Assembly (NCBI RefSeq): GCF_015500095.1
Contig: NZ_CP062983.1
Span: 4,216,001 to 4,280,000, forward strand
Reading direction: 5' to 3'
Origin: Phototrophicus methaneseepsis
Lineage (GTDB): Bacteria > Chloroflexota > Anaerolineae > Aggregatilineales > Phototrophicaceae
Length of the DNA: 64,000 bases
The first letter of the stretch is position 1; each line of letters begins with the position of its first letter. Shown here one piece after another: positions 17,554 to 26,561 of the stretch. The translations under genes were made by a program, and so were the position numbers. The notes beneath the pieces were generated by a model. That model was not told the origin of the DNA. It saw only the letters and a list, made by a program, of their open reading frames with translations, and did no database searches.

Positions 17554-17716
17554 AGCAGTATGTTGTCCTGATTTTGGTTCATCACATGAATAAGTTAACC
17601 TGAAAAGTCAGCCGACACAACCCGCTGTCACGTCCAGATAGAGCGCTCTTACGCACATCTTACGTTCTGGCTGAAATCTGGTTGAAATATTAATTGAAAT
17701 TTGGCCTTATACACCT

Positions 17717-19375
17717 TTATGGCGAAATAGCCATATCAATCACAACCTGCCCCTTCGCAGGTAATGCGCCCGATAGAATGGCACATAACGGTTCGTAAGC
17801 AGCAAATAACGGGCTGTAAGTCATCACATAACCGCGTACTTCCGGGATGACTTGCCAATCCTCTGGCGCGTGCATAGCAACCACAATCGTCTTCTCCGGC
17901 GGCAGCCCATTGACTAATTCCAGCAAGGGCGCGTTCTCTGCCAGGTTACGCGTAAAGATCACCACTTGTGACGCACCAGCCGCCGCACCACGCGCCCAGG
18001 CACTTTCATCCGCTGAGGGCGTATCGGAATACCCCATAGGCTGATAAGGTGCATATTGTGCACAGGCCCGCCATAGAGATGGCTGCGACGCCGGGTAAAT
18101 CAACAGCGCGTTTTGCTGCAGCGGGAGCTGATCGGCCCCGTAAGCAACCGCGATGCCTTCCTCAAACATCGCCGTAACAACCTCTGCATGGGCTGCCAGG
18201 TTTACGGCCTCATCAGCCATATACACGTCAACAGGAGCCCAATCGAGGACGCCCATCTGCTGCTTAGCCTGCAAGATGCGCCGGACAGATGACGTAATGC
18301 GAGCTGCTTCAATCTCACCAGCCTCTACTGCCGCGATGACACCTTCTATGGCTTGCGCTTGGAATTCCAGGCTGACGTGTGCCCCTGTCAAGATCAAGTC
18401 GTTACCCGCCATAACAGCCATCAAGGCTGCTTCTTGCGGCGAATGGTTGATATCAATGGCATCCATATCCATTGCATCCGTCATAATCAGCCCTTGATAC
18501 GCCATTTCATCTCGCAAGACGCCCGTCACCACACGCTCGGATAAGGACGCGGGTACCAGTGACTCAGGTTCCAGAGCCGGGTACCAGATGTGTGCTGTCA
18601 TAATAGCGCCAACGCCACCCTGGGCCAGGCCAACAAAGGGAGCCATCTCGACCTGATGCAAGCGCGCCGCATCATAATCCACAACAGGCAGCGTCACATG
18701 CGAATCCGCAGAAGTATCACCATGCCCTGGGAAATGCTTCGCAACAGCCAGCACGCCACCCGATTGCATCCCCTGGGCAAAAGCCGTGACAATCGGCGTG
18801 ACCTGCTCCGCACGAGCACCAAATGACCGCCTGCCAATGATTGGATTATCCGGGTTGGTATAAAGATCGGCAACCGGGGCCAGGTTCATATTCAGGCCAA
18901 CAGCACGCATTTCTTCAGCATATGCTTCCCCCACCTTATACGCGAGTTCTGGGTTTTGCGTTGCAGTGAGCAGCATTGGTACAGGCCAACGGGTAAAACC
19001 GTCCTCCAGATGGGCAATGATGCCGCCTTCCTGGTCGACAGCAACAAAGAGCGGTATGCCACCAGCCTGGGTTATTGCGGCCTGCATATCGTTCGAAAGT
19101 TGGGCCACCTGCTGCGGATTACCCAGGTTCGACGGCAGCAATGCCACCATACCAGGCTGATACGTCTGCAAAAAATCACGAGATGGCTCGTTGAGCGGGT
19201 TGCCATAAAACGTCGCCACGAACATCTGGGCCACCTGCTGGCGCAAGCTCATCTGCGCGATGATCGACTCGATAGCTGGATCCGTCGTTTCATCAGCACG
19301 ACTCGGCATAACCAGCAAAGCCAGCATTCCGAACATAGCCCAGAGCAAAAAGCAATTGCGTCTATGCTGTCTCAT
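17717..19375 (-). CDS. Secreted GH3 beta-N-acetylhexosaminidase-like glycosidase
   Basis: Glycoside hydrolase family 3 enzyme of 552 aa, NagZ-like, expected to remove N-acetylglucosamine from peptidoglycan fragments outside the cytoplasm. A signal peptide (MRQHRRN, then hydrophobic, cleavage near PSRADE) precedes the barrel. Hallmarks are VDQEGGI, the KHFPGHGDTSADSH loop (NagZ-type His/Asp acid-base dyad) and TDAMDM with the nucleophile Asp. A C-terminal domain of about 170 aa, beyond the single barrel of Proteobacterial NagZ, resembles the Ig/flavodoxin-like second domain of Gram-positive forms. I chose ATG 19375 because AGGAA lies 7 nt upstream; it overlaps the preceding gene by 14 nt. Last gene of a four-gene operon. 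Confidence 0.9.
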   Translation of the reverse strand: MRQHRRNCFLLWAMFGMLALLVMPSRADETTDPAIESIIAQMSLRQQVAQMFVATFYGNPLNEPSRDFLQTYQPGMVALLPSNLGNPQQVAQLSNDMQAAITQAGGIPLFVAVDQEGGIIAHLEDGFTRWPVPMLLTATQNPELAYKVGEAYAEEMRAVGLNMNLAPVADLYTNPDNPIIGRRSFGARAEQVTPIVTAFAQGMQSGGVLAVAKHFPGHGDTSADSHVTLPVVDYDAARLHQVEMAPFVGLAQGGVGAIMTAHIWYPALEPESLVPASLSERVVTGVLRDEMAYQGLIMTDAMDMDAIDINHSPQEAALMAVMAGNDLILTGAHVSLEFQAQAIEGVIAAVEAGEIEAARITSSVRRILQAKQQMGVLDWAPVDVYMADEAVNLAAHAEVVTAMFEEGIAVAYGADQLPLQQNALLIYPASQPSLWRACAQYAPYQPMGYSDTPSADESAWARGAAAGASQVVIFTRNLAENAPLLELVNGLPPEKTIVVAMHAPEDWQVIPEVRGYVMTYSPLFAAYEPLCAILSGALPAKGQVVIDMAISP

Positions 19376-19868
19376 GCAAATATTCCTGAACAAAAGCAAT
19401 GAAGCCATCGCGTTCATACGGTTCATAGCTAGAACCAGCCAACCAGATAGAGCACTGCGGGGCAATATGATATAGATCGCGCAGCAGGACAAACAAAGCC
19501 AGCAAACTCATGGCATCCCATTCACCGCGCACAAAGCTGATATTCATCGCATGGGGGCCATCAACAAATAAGCCCAGGGTGGGCAATAGCGGCAGATCCA
19601 GCCAAAGGCCGCCGCCAATACGCCCCCCTGATAAGGCCCGTGCTGTCATTAAAGGGGACGGCGTCACCACACGAATGTTGGTATTCTTCATGACGAACTG
19701 CGTCGTCAACTCTCGTGAGCCATGCAACAGATGCAAAATACAGGCATCCATCGTAGAAGCGGTCATATTCCCCAGCACGATTTCCGGCGCTTCTTCGCTG
19801 TAACCCATAAAATAGGGTGCAGCTTCAGCCCAGACATCGAGTAGTCTCATGGCATGGTCATCTGCCAT
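19362..19868 (-). CDS. Hypothetical protein (168 aa)
   Basis: Mostly hydrophobic but without a clear transmembrane segment; likely a compact soluble alpha/beta domain. No recognised motif. The start at 19868 is favoured by a strong GGGGGAG 5 nt upstream, although ATG 19850 would give a neat ATGA overlap. It sits third in the esterase-CapA/GH3 operon, overlapping its neighbours on both sides, so it probably acts with them at the envelope. Confidence 0.6.
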   Translation of the reverse strand: MADDHAMRLLDVWAEAAPYFMGYSEEAPEIVLGNMTASTMDACILHLLHGSRELTTQFVMKNTNIRVVTPSPLMTARALSGGRIGGGLWLDLPLLPTLGLFVDGPHAMNISFVRGEWDAMSLLALFVLLRDLYHIAPQCSIWLAGSSYEPYERDGFIAFVQEYLHETA

Positions 19869-20416
19869 GTGGCTCCCCCATCCTCAGTCATAACTTGATA
19901 ACTGCCTTCCGGCGCAAATACATCTACAGAACCTTCGCCAGAAGCCACAAACGAAACAGCCTGGATGTGCTCCGGCGGCGTACAGCCAAATTCAGGGCGC
20001 GGCTCATCACAGATTTCCCACAAGTGCCAGCTTTCGCCCTCATCAGCTGATACCGTCATGCCCTTCTCATTCCATACCCAGAGCACTTGTGCCGCACTGC
20101 CGATATTCTCATCGCAGCGCATCGTCATGGTCGGCTGAGAAACACCCATCTGCATAACGACCGTAGATTCACCCTCCGGCACTGGCTGGTACGTAAATAT
20201 CTGATCTTCATAATAGACGCTGGAAACAGTTTTCGGCTGAACAGTCAGGGTCATCACACCCCCATTCGCCAGATCAGCCGTACAAGACCAGGCCTCGCCC
20301 GCATTCTCTGTACGCAGGCCAATCACTGCCACACCAATCATCAACAGCAACGGAACAATGGTAATGATGACGAGGACAATACGCCCACTAATCCCAGACG
20401 ATGAATTTTCTGCCAT
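19847..20416 (-). CDS. Membrane-anchored extracytoplasmic protein, unknown function
   Basis: Protein of 189 aa with a short cytoplasmic N-terminus, one hydrophobic helix (about residues 13-33), and an exported remainder rich in beta-prone segments. Three Cys residues in the exported part may form disulfides. Two segments (SADEGESWHLW and TEDGGATWQM) match the Asp-box (S/T-x-D-x-G-x-x-W) of BNR/sialidase-type propellers, although the domain is too short for a propeller. It starts 5 nt after the esterase-CapA fusion gene. Function unknown. Confidence 0.65.
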   Translation of the reverse strand: MAENSSSGISGRIVLVIITIVPLLLMIGVAVIGLRTENAGEAWSCTADLANGGVMTLTVQPKTVSSVYYEDQIFTYQPVPEGESTVVMQMGVSQPTMTMRCDENIGSAAQVLWVWNEKGMTVSADEGESWHLWEICDEPRPEFGCTPPEHIQAVSFVASGEGSVDVFAPEGSYQVMTEDGGATWQMTMP

Positions 20417-20421
20417 GAAAT

Positions 20422-22713
20422 TTAAAAACCATTCTGTTGGCGGAACATGAAGTACAAGAATGCTTCGCGCTCATCAGGCGTCATTAAACGCGGACGAGCT
20501 TGCTCCTCAATCAACCCTGGGAACAATTCTACCGCCTGTAAGCGTCCCCCGTAAACATAGATGGTATCCATAAAGAACCGGCTATTCCCCCAGAACGGCT
20601 GATCAAAGAACAGATTCCCTAATCCGTAGTGTATCAGAGATCGGTCACCACGCTGCGTCTGGTAGAACTCAAATGTCTGGGGTTTGTGCGCCGCTGTGCC
20701 GATGACGACATCCGCGCCTAAATCGGCCAATTTTCGGAAGTCAAGATACTGCTGATCCAATGGCAGATAATCTTCGACCTCTTGATACTGTACGGAAACA
20801 ATGACTGTTTCCACTTCTTCGGCCAGCGCTGGCAAAGCTTCTTCCAGCCAATGCCAGTCACACAGAGCCGCACCAGGACGAAGTCCCCCTAACATCGACG
20901 GATCTTCATTGACGAGCGCATAATATGGCCCTGGGAAGTTACAGGCCAGCATAGCGACATTTTCACCGGGTAAAATCAGCGGGGCTTGTGCCTGGGCGAC
21001 CGTCAGGCCGCCGCCAATTGTGGCCATGCCCTGCGACACATAATAATCATAAGTCTCGGCATAAGCATTATAACCATAGTCATTGTTATGATTGCCCGTC
21101 AGCTCGACCACATCGACATCAAGCAGCGGCAGCAGGTCAAAATGAGATGGTTTGCTGCAAAAACTGGTCGGCCCACCCAGGACAGGTTCATTTGTCTGCG
21201 GGCAGGTTGGATACATACTGACTTCGTTACTGGTATGGAAAAAATCGCTGCGTTTGACGTAATCCTCAATGCCACTGGCTGCCCATTCAACGCCATTCTG
21301 GTCCAACATCGTGGTGGTATAACGCGTCAGTGCCGTCACGCCAGAAAGCGTCACACGTTGGAGCAGCGCCGGGTCATAGTTGCCGTTCGCGGCCTGTTTC
21401 GCCAATGGGTATTGCTCAAGCATATCGACAACAGGCACATCATCCACCCATAGCAGCCGCATATCCATAGCTATACGATCCATTGGCAGCAAGGTGAATG
21501 CATTGTAGTCACGCCACAGCGCGTTGCGCAAATCACTCGGCTCCACCAGACGAACCTCCGGCGAGAGGTTGAAGCCAGCAGCTTGCATCGCTGCCGCTGT
21601 CTCTGTGTCTAGTATCAGCGCTGGCAGCGCCTCCCCCTGAGCGACTCTTCCGGCTGTCTCCATGGACAAGCTCGTCATCAAACTAGGGAATGCCACCACA
21701 GGGAAATAAACCTGCCATGTTCCAGATGTGGCAGCCTGCGATGTCACCTGAGTACTTTCCAGAGTAGCTGTTGGCATTGGCACAGGTTGAGATGCCGTAG
21801 GTTGCGGCACAGTCGCCTGGGCTGTGATTTGCATAGGAGCTATGGGCGTATTGGTCGCGAAAGCGCCTATACCAGGGGGCGTGGCTGTCGGTTGTGGTGG
21901 TGTGGATGGCTCCAACCAATCCGCCGCGTAAAATGCCAGATAATCAGCAACGTAGAGGGACCAATACGTATTGTAATGCTGCCCTTCTGGCTGCACGATG
22001 TATTGATAATCCGCCCCGGCTTCTGCCATGCGCTCCGCCATCAGATCAAGGCCGGGATAGGCAAAATCATCCTTCCCGCGATCAATCCAGAAGCGCATAC
22101 CCGTCAGATCGACAGTCGTTATCAGGTCCAGCGGGTTATCCGTTTCCGGCGCGTGACCAGGGTCAAAATATGCGCTGTGCCCACCAATGACAGGGAACAT
22201 ATCCGGGTGTTTGAGGCCGATGTTATAGGCCCAGAACCCCCCACGAGAAATCCCCCCAATAGCACGGCGGCCATCCAGCCGATAGGTCGCTTCTACCTGG
22301 GGCAGCAATTCCGTCATGAAGATATTGCCCCACGAGAGCGCATCAAACCAGTTGCGATTGGCGATGAGATTACCAAATGGCAGTACGACGACCATTGGCG
22401 GCAGCGTGCCATCAGCGATACCCGCGTTCAATACATCCTCAATGCCAAGGCGGATCCAATGCCCATCATCTTCGTTGGAGCCGTGCATCAGGTAAAGCAC
22501 AGGGTAAGCCGCTTCTGATTGTTCATAACATGGCGGCGTATAAACTGTGTAATACATCGTCTGGCCTAAAAGACCGCTGGGATACGTTTCGCGCGTCGTT
22601 GTACCCGCCTTTTCCGGGCATATATCCTGAGCCGAAACAGGCAAAAAAACAGGTGCAGAAGCCACCATACCCGCGAATAGCAACAAGCAAATGAAAATCC
22701 GGCGTTTGATCAT
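20422..22713 (-). CDS. Secreted esterase D-like / CapA-like two-domain protein
   Basis: Exported fusion of 763 aa. A signal peptide ends near SAQD (residue 30). Residues about 35-270 form an esterase D-type alpha/beta hydrolase (HGSNEDDGHW oxyanion region, nucleophile Ser156 in GISRGG, Asp near 212-215, His247). A Pro/Thr/Gln-rich linker spans about 270-330. Residues about 335-760 resemble CapA/PgsA metallophosphatase-like proteins, with GNHNNDYG (541-548), GTAAHKPQ (672-679) and YGLGNLFFDQ. The first CapA metal motif (GDxxxxR) reads GVTALTR, so that Asp is missing. I chose ATG 22713, downstream of a terminator and beside a signal peptide, but ATG 22737 is possible. First gene of the envelope operon. 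Confidence 0.82.
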   Translation of the reverse strand: MIKRRIFICLLLFAGMVASAPVFLPVSAQDICPEKAGTTTRETYPSGLLGQTMYYTVYTPPCYEQSEAAYPVLYLMHGSNEDDGHWIRLGIEDVLNAGIADGTLPPMVVVLPFGNLIANRNWFDALSWGNIFMTELLPQVEATYRLDGRRAIGGISRGGFWAYNIGLKHPDMFPVIGGHSAYFDPGHAPETDNPLDLITTVDLTGMRFWIDRGKDDFAYPGLDLMAERMAEAGADYQYIVQPEGQHYNTYWSLYVADYLAFYAADWLEPSTPPQPTATPPGIGAFATNTPIAPMQITAQATVPQPTASQPVPMPTATLESTQVTSQAATSGTWQVYFPVVAFPSLMTSLSMETAGRVAQGEALPALILDTETAAAMQAAGFNLSPEVRLVEPSDLRNALWRDYNAFTLLPMDRIAMDMRLLWVDDVPVVDMLEQYPLAKQAANGNYDPALLQRVTLSGVTALTRYTTTMLDQNGVEWAASGIEDYVKRSDFFHTSNEVSMYPTCPQTNEPVLGGPTSFCSKPSHFDLLPLLDVDVVELTGNHNNDYGYNAYAETYDYYVSQGMATIGGGLTVAQAQAPLILPGENVAMLACNFPGPYYALVNEDPSMLGGLRPGAALCDWHWLEEALPALAEEVETVIVSVQYQEVEDYLPLDQQYLDFRKLADLGADVVIGTAAHKPQTFEFYQTQRGDRSLIHYGLGNLFFDQPFWGNSRFFMDTIYVYGGRLQAVELFPGLIEEQARPRLMTPDEREAFLYFMFRQQNGF

Positions 22714-22744
22714 CAATTGGACCGTCACCCTCACCATGCCAATC

Positions 22745-22770
22745 AAAAAGGGCCCCATTATATGGAGCCC
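22745..22770 (-). terminator. Intrinsic terminator of the response regulator gene
   Basis: A 7-bp GC-rich stem (one G-T pair, 7-nt loop) followed by five T on the minus strand, 44 nt past the regulator's stop. Its position also rules out translation starts upstream of it for the next gene. Confidence 0.8.
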
Positions 22771-22813
22771 ATCTTATCAGAAACGGTCAGGCTGCGTTAG
22801 CGCCTGCAACCAC

Positions 22814-23686
22814 CTAATCGCCTGCGGCGCGCTCGCTTAGGCGATAGCCAATGCCACGCACGTTGACGATCAAATCTGTACCCTGTCCTGCTGATTTCAG
22901 CTTACGGCGCAAGTTACTGACGTGTGGACGGATCACCTCACGCGCTTCACTCTCATCGACTGTATAACCACGCACCTCGCGCACGAGTTCATGACAAGGC
23001 ACAACCCGGCCACGATGGGCTGCAAGGTACAACAGCAAGTCAAATTCTGTAGGCGTCAAATCAATCGGCTTGTCATCAACCGAAATCTGGTACCGTCCCG
23101 GGTATACCGTCAGAGGGCCAAGCTTCATGGTGCTGCCGTTTGTATCCGGCATGGACTGGCGATAATCAATTTCATCGCGGTCAACCGTCGGCGTTGCGCT
23201 GAGCGCGGCGTTCGAAGCTTCGATATCGGCGCGCGTCAGTTCAAACACATCGGATTTAATCGTATCCAGCAAACGCCGACGGCGCTTAAGGTTGCGCGCA
23301 CGCTCAATACCGCGTGCGACACTCTGGCGAATATCCTGGCTTGAACTGGGCTTAATCAGGTAATCATGCGCACCCAGACGAAGCGCTTCGACAGCCGTCC
23401 CGAGGCTGGCATAGCCCGTCATCAAGATCACAATGGCATCTGGCGATGCTTCTTTAACCCGGCGAAGCAGCTCTACACCGTCAATTCCCTGCATACGGAT
23501 GTCGGTCAGAACCACATCGAATTCCTGGCTGGTGAGTAGTTCCAGGGCTTCTTCACCGCTGGCAGATTCACTCACCATATAACCAACACGCTGCAGCGTT
23601 TTGCTGACAGAGTATCGGTTTGCCCCTTCATCATCTACGACCAAGACATTGGCAGTAGGCTGATTTGAAACCATATGTCTTTCCAT
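22814..23686 (-). CDS. Response regulator, receiver plus winged-helix DNA-binding domain
   Basis: DNA-binding two-component regulator of 290 aa, longer than the usual OmpR type (about 230). The receiver domain (about residues 12-130) has the VVDDE acidic pair, phospho-acceptor Asp in LTDIRMQ, the Thr in MTGYAS and Lys in YLIKPSS. A spacer of roughly 65 residues, partly basic (KRRRR), leads to a C-terminal winged helix (about 195-285: LTPTEFDLLLYL ... RPHVSNLRRKL ... VRGIGYRL). No kinase gene is adjacent, so it is an orphan here. A 7-bp hairpin (23716-23733) lies upstream of the gene. Confidence 0.92.
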   Translation of the reverse strand: MERHMVSNQPTANVLVVDDEGANRYSVSKTLQRVGYMVSESASGEEALELLTSQEFDVVLTDIRMQGIDGVELLRRVKEASPDAIVILMTGYASLGTAVEALRLGAHDYLIKPSSSQDIRQSVARGIERARNLKRRRRLLDTIKSDVFELTRADIEASNAALSATPTVDRDEIDYRQSMPDTNGSTMKLGPLTVYPGRYQISVDDKPIDLTPTEFDLLLYLAAHRGRVVPCHELVREVRGYTVDESEAREVIRPHVSNLRRKLKSAGQGTDLIVNVRGIGYRLSERAAGD

Positions 23687-23715
23687 TATAAGAGTCCCGA
23701 ATTTATTGTAGCCTT

Positions 23716-23733
23716 ATCCTTTCTTAAGGATAG
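23716..23733. other. Small perfect hairpin upstream of the response regulator
   Basis: TATCCTT and AAGGATA flank a TCTT loop. It lies about 30 nt upstream of the regulator's ATG, between tilS and that gene. There is no T-run, so it is more likely an operator or mRNA structure than a terminator. Confidence 0.35.
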
Positions 23734-23811
23734 CTTATTTAGAGTTGCGAGGCAAGTTTTTTTCGTCGCTAATGAAGTATGAACCTCAATAATTAATCCT
23801 TTTTTATCCTT

Positions 23812-25227
23812 TTACAGCTCTTTTTCTAACCATATCCATACGGTTTTGTGATGAATTTCCGTATCGGCTTGCATTGCTAAGTAATACCACCCATCTGGCA
23901 GCAAGGCTGCGACAATTCTTTCCTTAATACTTCCGCTAAGTGCCAGCAGAGGCAGCCGATCACGCACATGTTGAGGGACTTTGCGGTCAATTAACCACTT
24001 TTTGAGCTTGCGATGCTTGCCAAATAATCCTGGGGGCTGAACAACATCCCCTGGACGCCTCACACGTAATATCAGCTCCATACCTTCTGGCAGCGCAACA
24101 GCGAACCCGGTTGGATGAGGCTCCGTTGACGTATGCAGGCCAATCCCTGGTGCAATAGGGGTTCGCCCATTTACAACCACCTCAATGACATCATGGGCCA
24201 TCTGCACATAATCGCCTAACGGCAGCGCCATATCGCCATGCTCAAAAAATAATGACGCATATCCAACGCGCATCCGCCAGCCCTGGCTAAACTCGCTCAC
24301 CTGCCCGACCTGGCCGCGATTGGCAACATCAACGGCTGCTAGAATGCGCTCGTGGCTGAGATCACTATCCGGGGCCAACTGCCCAACGGCAAACAAGATC
24401 GCACGGCGCTGCATCGCCGGATGCCAGGTTGTGAACGAACTTAATGCAATCGCTATACGGTCCCCTGTACGCTGGCAGTGAGGCTGTATATCGCGCTCGA
24501 ACTGCGCCTGGAGATAAGCCTCATCGACAGTCGCAGATTCAGCCAATTGAGAGAGCGCCTGAGCAACCTGGGGATTCAGCACCCGCAGTTGCGGCATAAT
24601 CAGGTGACGGACAGCATTGCGTGTATAAGTTGTATCCGCATTGGTAGTATCCTGACGCGGCACAAGTTGATGCTGTCTGCAATAAGCTTCTAGTTCAGCA
24701 CGGGATACGCTCAGCAATGGACGCAGCAGGGTTATTCCCGTGTGGCCTGGCACCTGACTTATGGTCTGCATGCCACGCAGACCGCGTAAGCCCGATCCAC
24801 GCATAATATGTAGTAATATACTCTCTGCTTGATCATCAGCGTGGTGTGCCGTGACAACAGCGCCCTGGCCGACTTTTTGCACCACAGAAGCGAGAAAATC
24901 GTATCGTAACATGCGTGCTGCCAGTTCAATACTCAGGTGATGCTCAGCAGCATAGCCTGGAACATCGGCTGTATGCTGCGTGACGGGTAAGCCAAGCTGC
25001 TGGGCCGTCTGCACGACAAAAGCGGCATCATCGGCCCCGGCTTGCCCGCGCAAGCCATGATCCAGGGTGGCGACATGGTATTGAATAGAAGACGTCTCGC
25101 CTAATTTTGCACAAATATGCAGCAGAGCGAGCGAATCCAGGCCGCCTGACACCGCCAAGACATAGATAACGTCAGGTGAACGGCGCTTGTATTGTTCTAA
25201 AACGTTGAGTACAGTTTGCGGGATCAT
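23812..25227 (-). CDS. tilS: tRNA(Ile)-lysidine synthase
   Basis: Enzyme of 471 aa that converts C34 of tRNA-Ile(CAU) to lysidine, using ATP and lysine. The N-type PP-loop SGGLDS is at about residues 27-32. HHADDQAES and GLRGM...RPLL follow as in TilS. The C-terminal substrate-binding domain has RRPGD and GKHRKLKKWLIDRKVP. Full length. I chose ATG 25227 because the N-terminus then matches the family; ATG 25239 and a TTG at 25257 are in frame, and no clear Shine-Dalgarno decides between them. Divergent from mreB. Confidence 0.93.
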   Translation of the reverse strand: MIPQTVLNVLEQYKRRSPDVIYVLAVSGGLDSLALLHICAKLGETSSIQYHVATLDHGLRGQAGADDAAFVVQTAQQLGLPVTQHTADVPGYAAEHHLSIELAARMLRYDFLASVVQKVGQGAVVTAHHADDQAESILLHIMRGSGLRGLRGMQTISQVPGHTGITLLRPLLSVSRAELEAYCRQHQLVPRQDTTNADTTYTRNAVRHLIMPQLRVLNPQVAQALSQLAESATVDEAYLQAQFERDIQPHCQRTGDRIAIALSSFTTWHPAMQRRAILFAVGQLAPDSDLSHERILAAVDVANRGQVGQVSEFSQGWRMRVGYASLFFEHGDMALPLGDYVQMAHDVIEVVVNGRTPIAPGIGLHTSTEPHPTGFAVALPEGMELILRVRRPGDVVQPPGLFGKHRKLKKWLIDRKVPQHVRDRLPLLALSGSIKERIVAALLPDGWYYLAMQADTEIHHKTVWIWLEKEL

Positions 25228-25290
25228 AATGAATATCATCGTTGCTGGTGCGCGCAACCGTGTTTATAAAACACCCGCCATAGGGCTACA

Positions 25291-25320
25291 TCGACTGATG
25301 TACAGCGACTGTGTTATAAT
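25291..25320 (+). promoter_or_regulatory. Promoter of the mre operon
   Basis: A perfect -10 TATAAT (25315-25320) is preceded, with an 18-bp spacer, by TCGACT (25291-25296, four of six matches to TTGACA). The predicted start is near 25327, giving a leader of about 27 nt with AGGAG at 25343-25347 before the GTG start of mreB. Confidence 0.65.
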
Positions 25321-25353
25321 CTGGCGCGGGTTGACGCCGCCTAGGAGTTCAAT

Positions 25354-26415
25354 GTGCTAAGTCCACTCGATTATTTTTTTGGCTTATTTTCACTAGACAT
25401 CGGCATCGACCTCGGCACCGCCTATACCCTGGTTTATGTGCGGGGTAAGGGGATTGTCATCAATGAGCCTTCATTTGTGGCCTTGAATAGGCGCACGCGT
25501 GAACCCATTGAGGTTGGTGCACGCGCCAAAGAGATGTGGAGCAAGAACCCCAAAGACATCCTCATTGTACGGCCATTACGAGATGGTGTCATCAGCGAAT
25601 ACGACATCACCGCCCGTATGCTGGATTATCTCATCCGCAAGGCACACGAGCAAAGTTGGGTACCGATCCCACGCCCGCGCGTCGTTGTTGGCATCCCAAC
25701 AGGCGTTACAGAAGTTGAAAAGCGCGCTGTTATCGAAGCCACAATTGATGCAGGCGCACGTGAAGCACGGTTAATCGAAGAACCTGTCGCGGCGGCTGTG
25801 GGTGCGGGCCTCCCTGTGTTAGAAACACGTGGCAGCATGATCGTTGATATTGGCGGTGGCACGACAGAAGTCGCGCTCTTCTCGCTTGGTGGCGTCGTGA
25901 TCAGCCGTTCAATCCGTGTCGCAGGCGATGAAATGGACGAAGACATCGTCCAGTATATGCGTAACAAGCATAATCTGCTTATCGGCGAGCCTACTGCTGA
26001 AAAAGTCAAAATGGAAATTGGCTCCGCCTTCCCGCTGCCCCAAGAGCTCACGTATAACGTTAAAGGTCGCAACCTGACCACAGGCCTACCGGATGCTGTC
26101 GAAGTCAGTTCGATTGAAATTCGGGAAGCAATCAGCGGCTCTGTGAACATCCTGATCGATACGGTAAAGGATGCCCTTGATGATACGCCGCCGGAACTGG
26201 TAGCGGATCTTATGGAAAGTGGTATTTGTATCGCAGGTGGTGGCGCTTTGTTGAAGGGTATCGCTTCGCGCATTAGCCAGGAAGTCAACATTCGCGCCTA
26301 CATTGCTGACGACCCGATGACATGCGTTGCCCGTGGCGCTGGGCGCATTCTGGAAGATTATAATAACCTGAGCCGGTTGCTCGTCGGCCCAGAGCGAGGC
26401 AGCACACACCATTAG
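25354..26415 (+). CDS. mreB: Rod shape-determining actin-like protein MreB
   Basis: Actin-fold ATPase of 353 aa that polymerises under the membrane and guides lateral wall synthesis. Phosphate-1 motif IGIDLGTAYTLVYV, phosphate-2 MIVDIGGGTTEVAL, and adenosine motif GICIAGGGALLKG are all present. GTG start, set by AGGAG 7 nt upstream; an out-of-frame ATG overlaps it but stops at once. The length and motifs are canonical. It heads the mreBCD-PBP2-min-rodA block. Confidence 0.97.
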   Translation: MLSPLDYFFGLFSLDIGIDLGTAYTLVYVRGKGIVINEPSFVALNRRTREPIEVGARAKEMWSKNPKDILIVRPLRDGVISEYDITARMLDYLIRKAHEQSWVPIPRPRVVVGIPTGVTEVEKRAVIEATIDAGAREARLIEEPVAAAVGAGLPVLETRGSMIVDIGGGTTEVALFSLGGVVISRSIRVAGDEMDEDIVQYMRNKHNLLIGEPTAEKVKMEIGSAFPLPQELTYNVKGRNLTTGLPDAVEVSSIEIREAISGSVNILIDTVKDALDDTPPELVADLMESGICIAGGGALLKGIASRISQEVNIRAYIADDPMTCVARGAGRILEDYNNLSRLLVGPERGSTHH

Positions 26416-26561
26416 AAACGAAATCCCGTCAGCAACTGGCAGAGACTTTCATCAATGGACTAATCTGACGTAAGCACTACGCCTTGAATTGACTATCAGC
26501 GGTATCCCGTGCCACTGCTATAATGGGCACGAATCTGTCGATACATGTCGGAGTTGGTGCG

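Noticed and set aside
22737-22758. Upstream ATG starts for the esterase-CapA gene
   Set aside because: The ATG at 22758 lies within the loop of a terminator hairpin and 22737 follows its T-run without a Shine-Dalgarno; the signal peptide fits the start at 22713 better.
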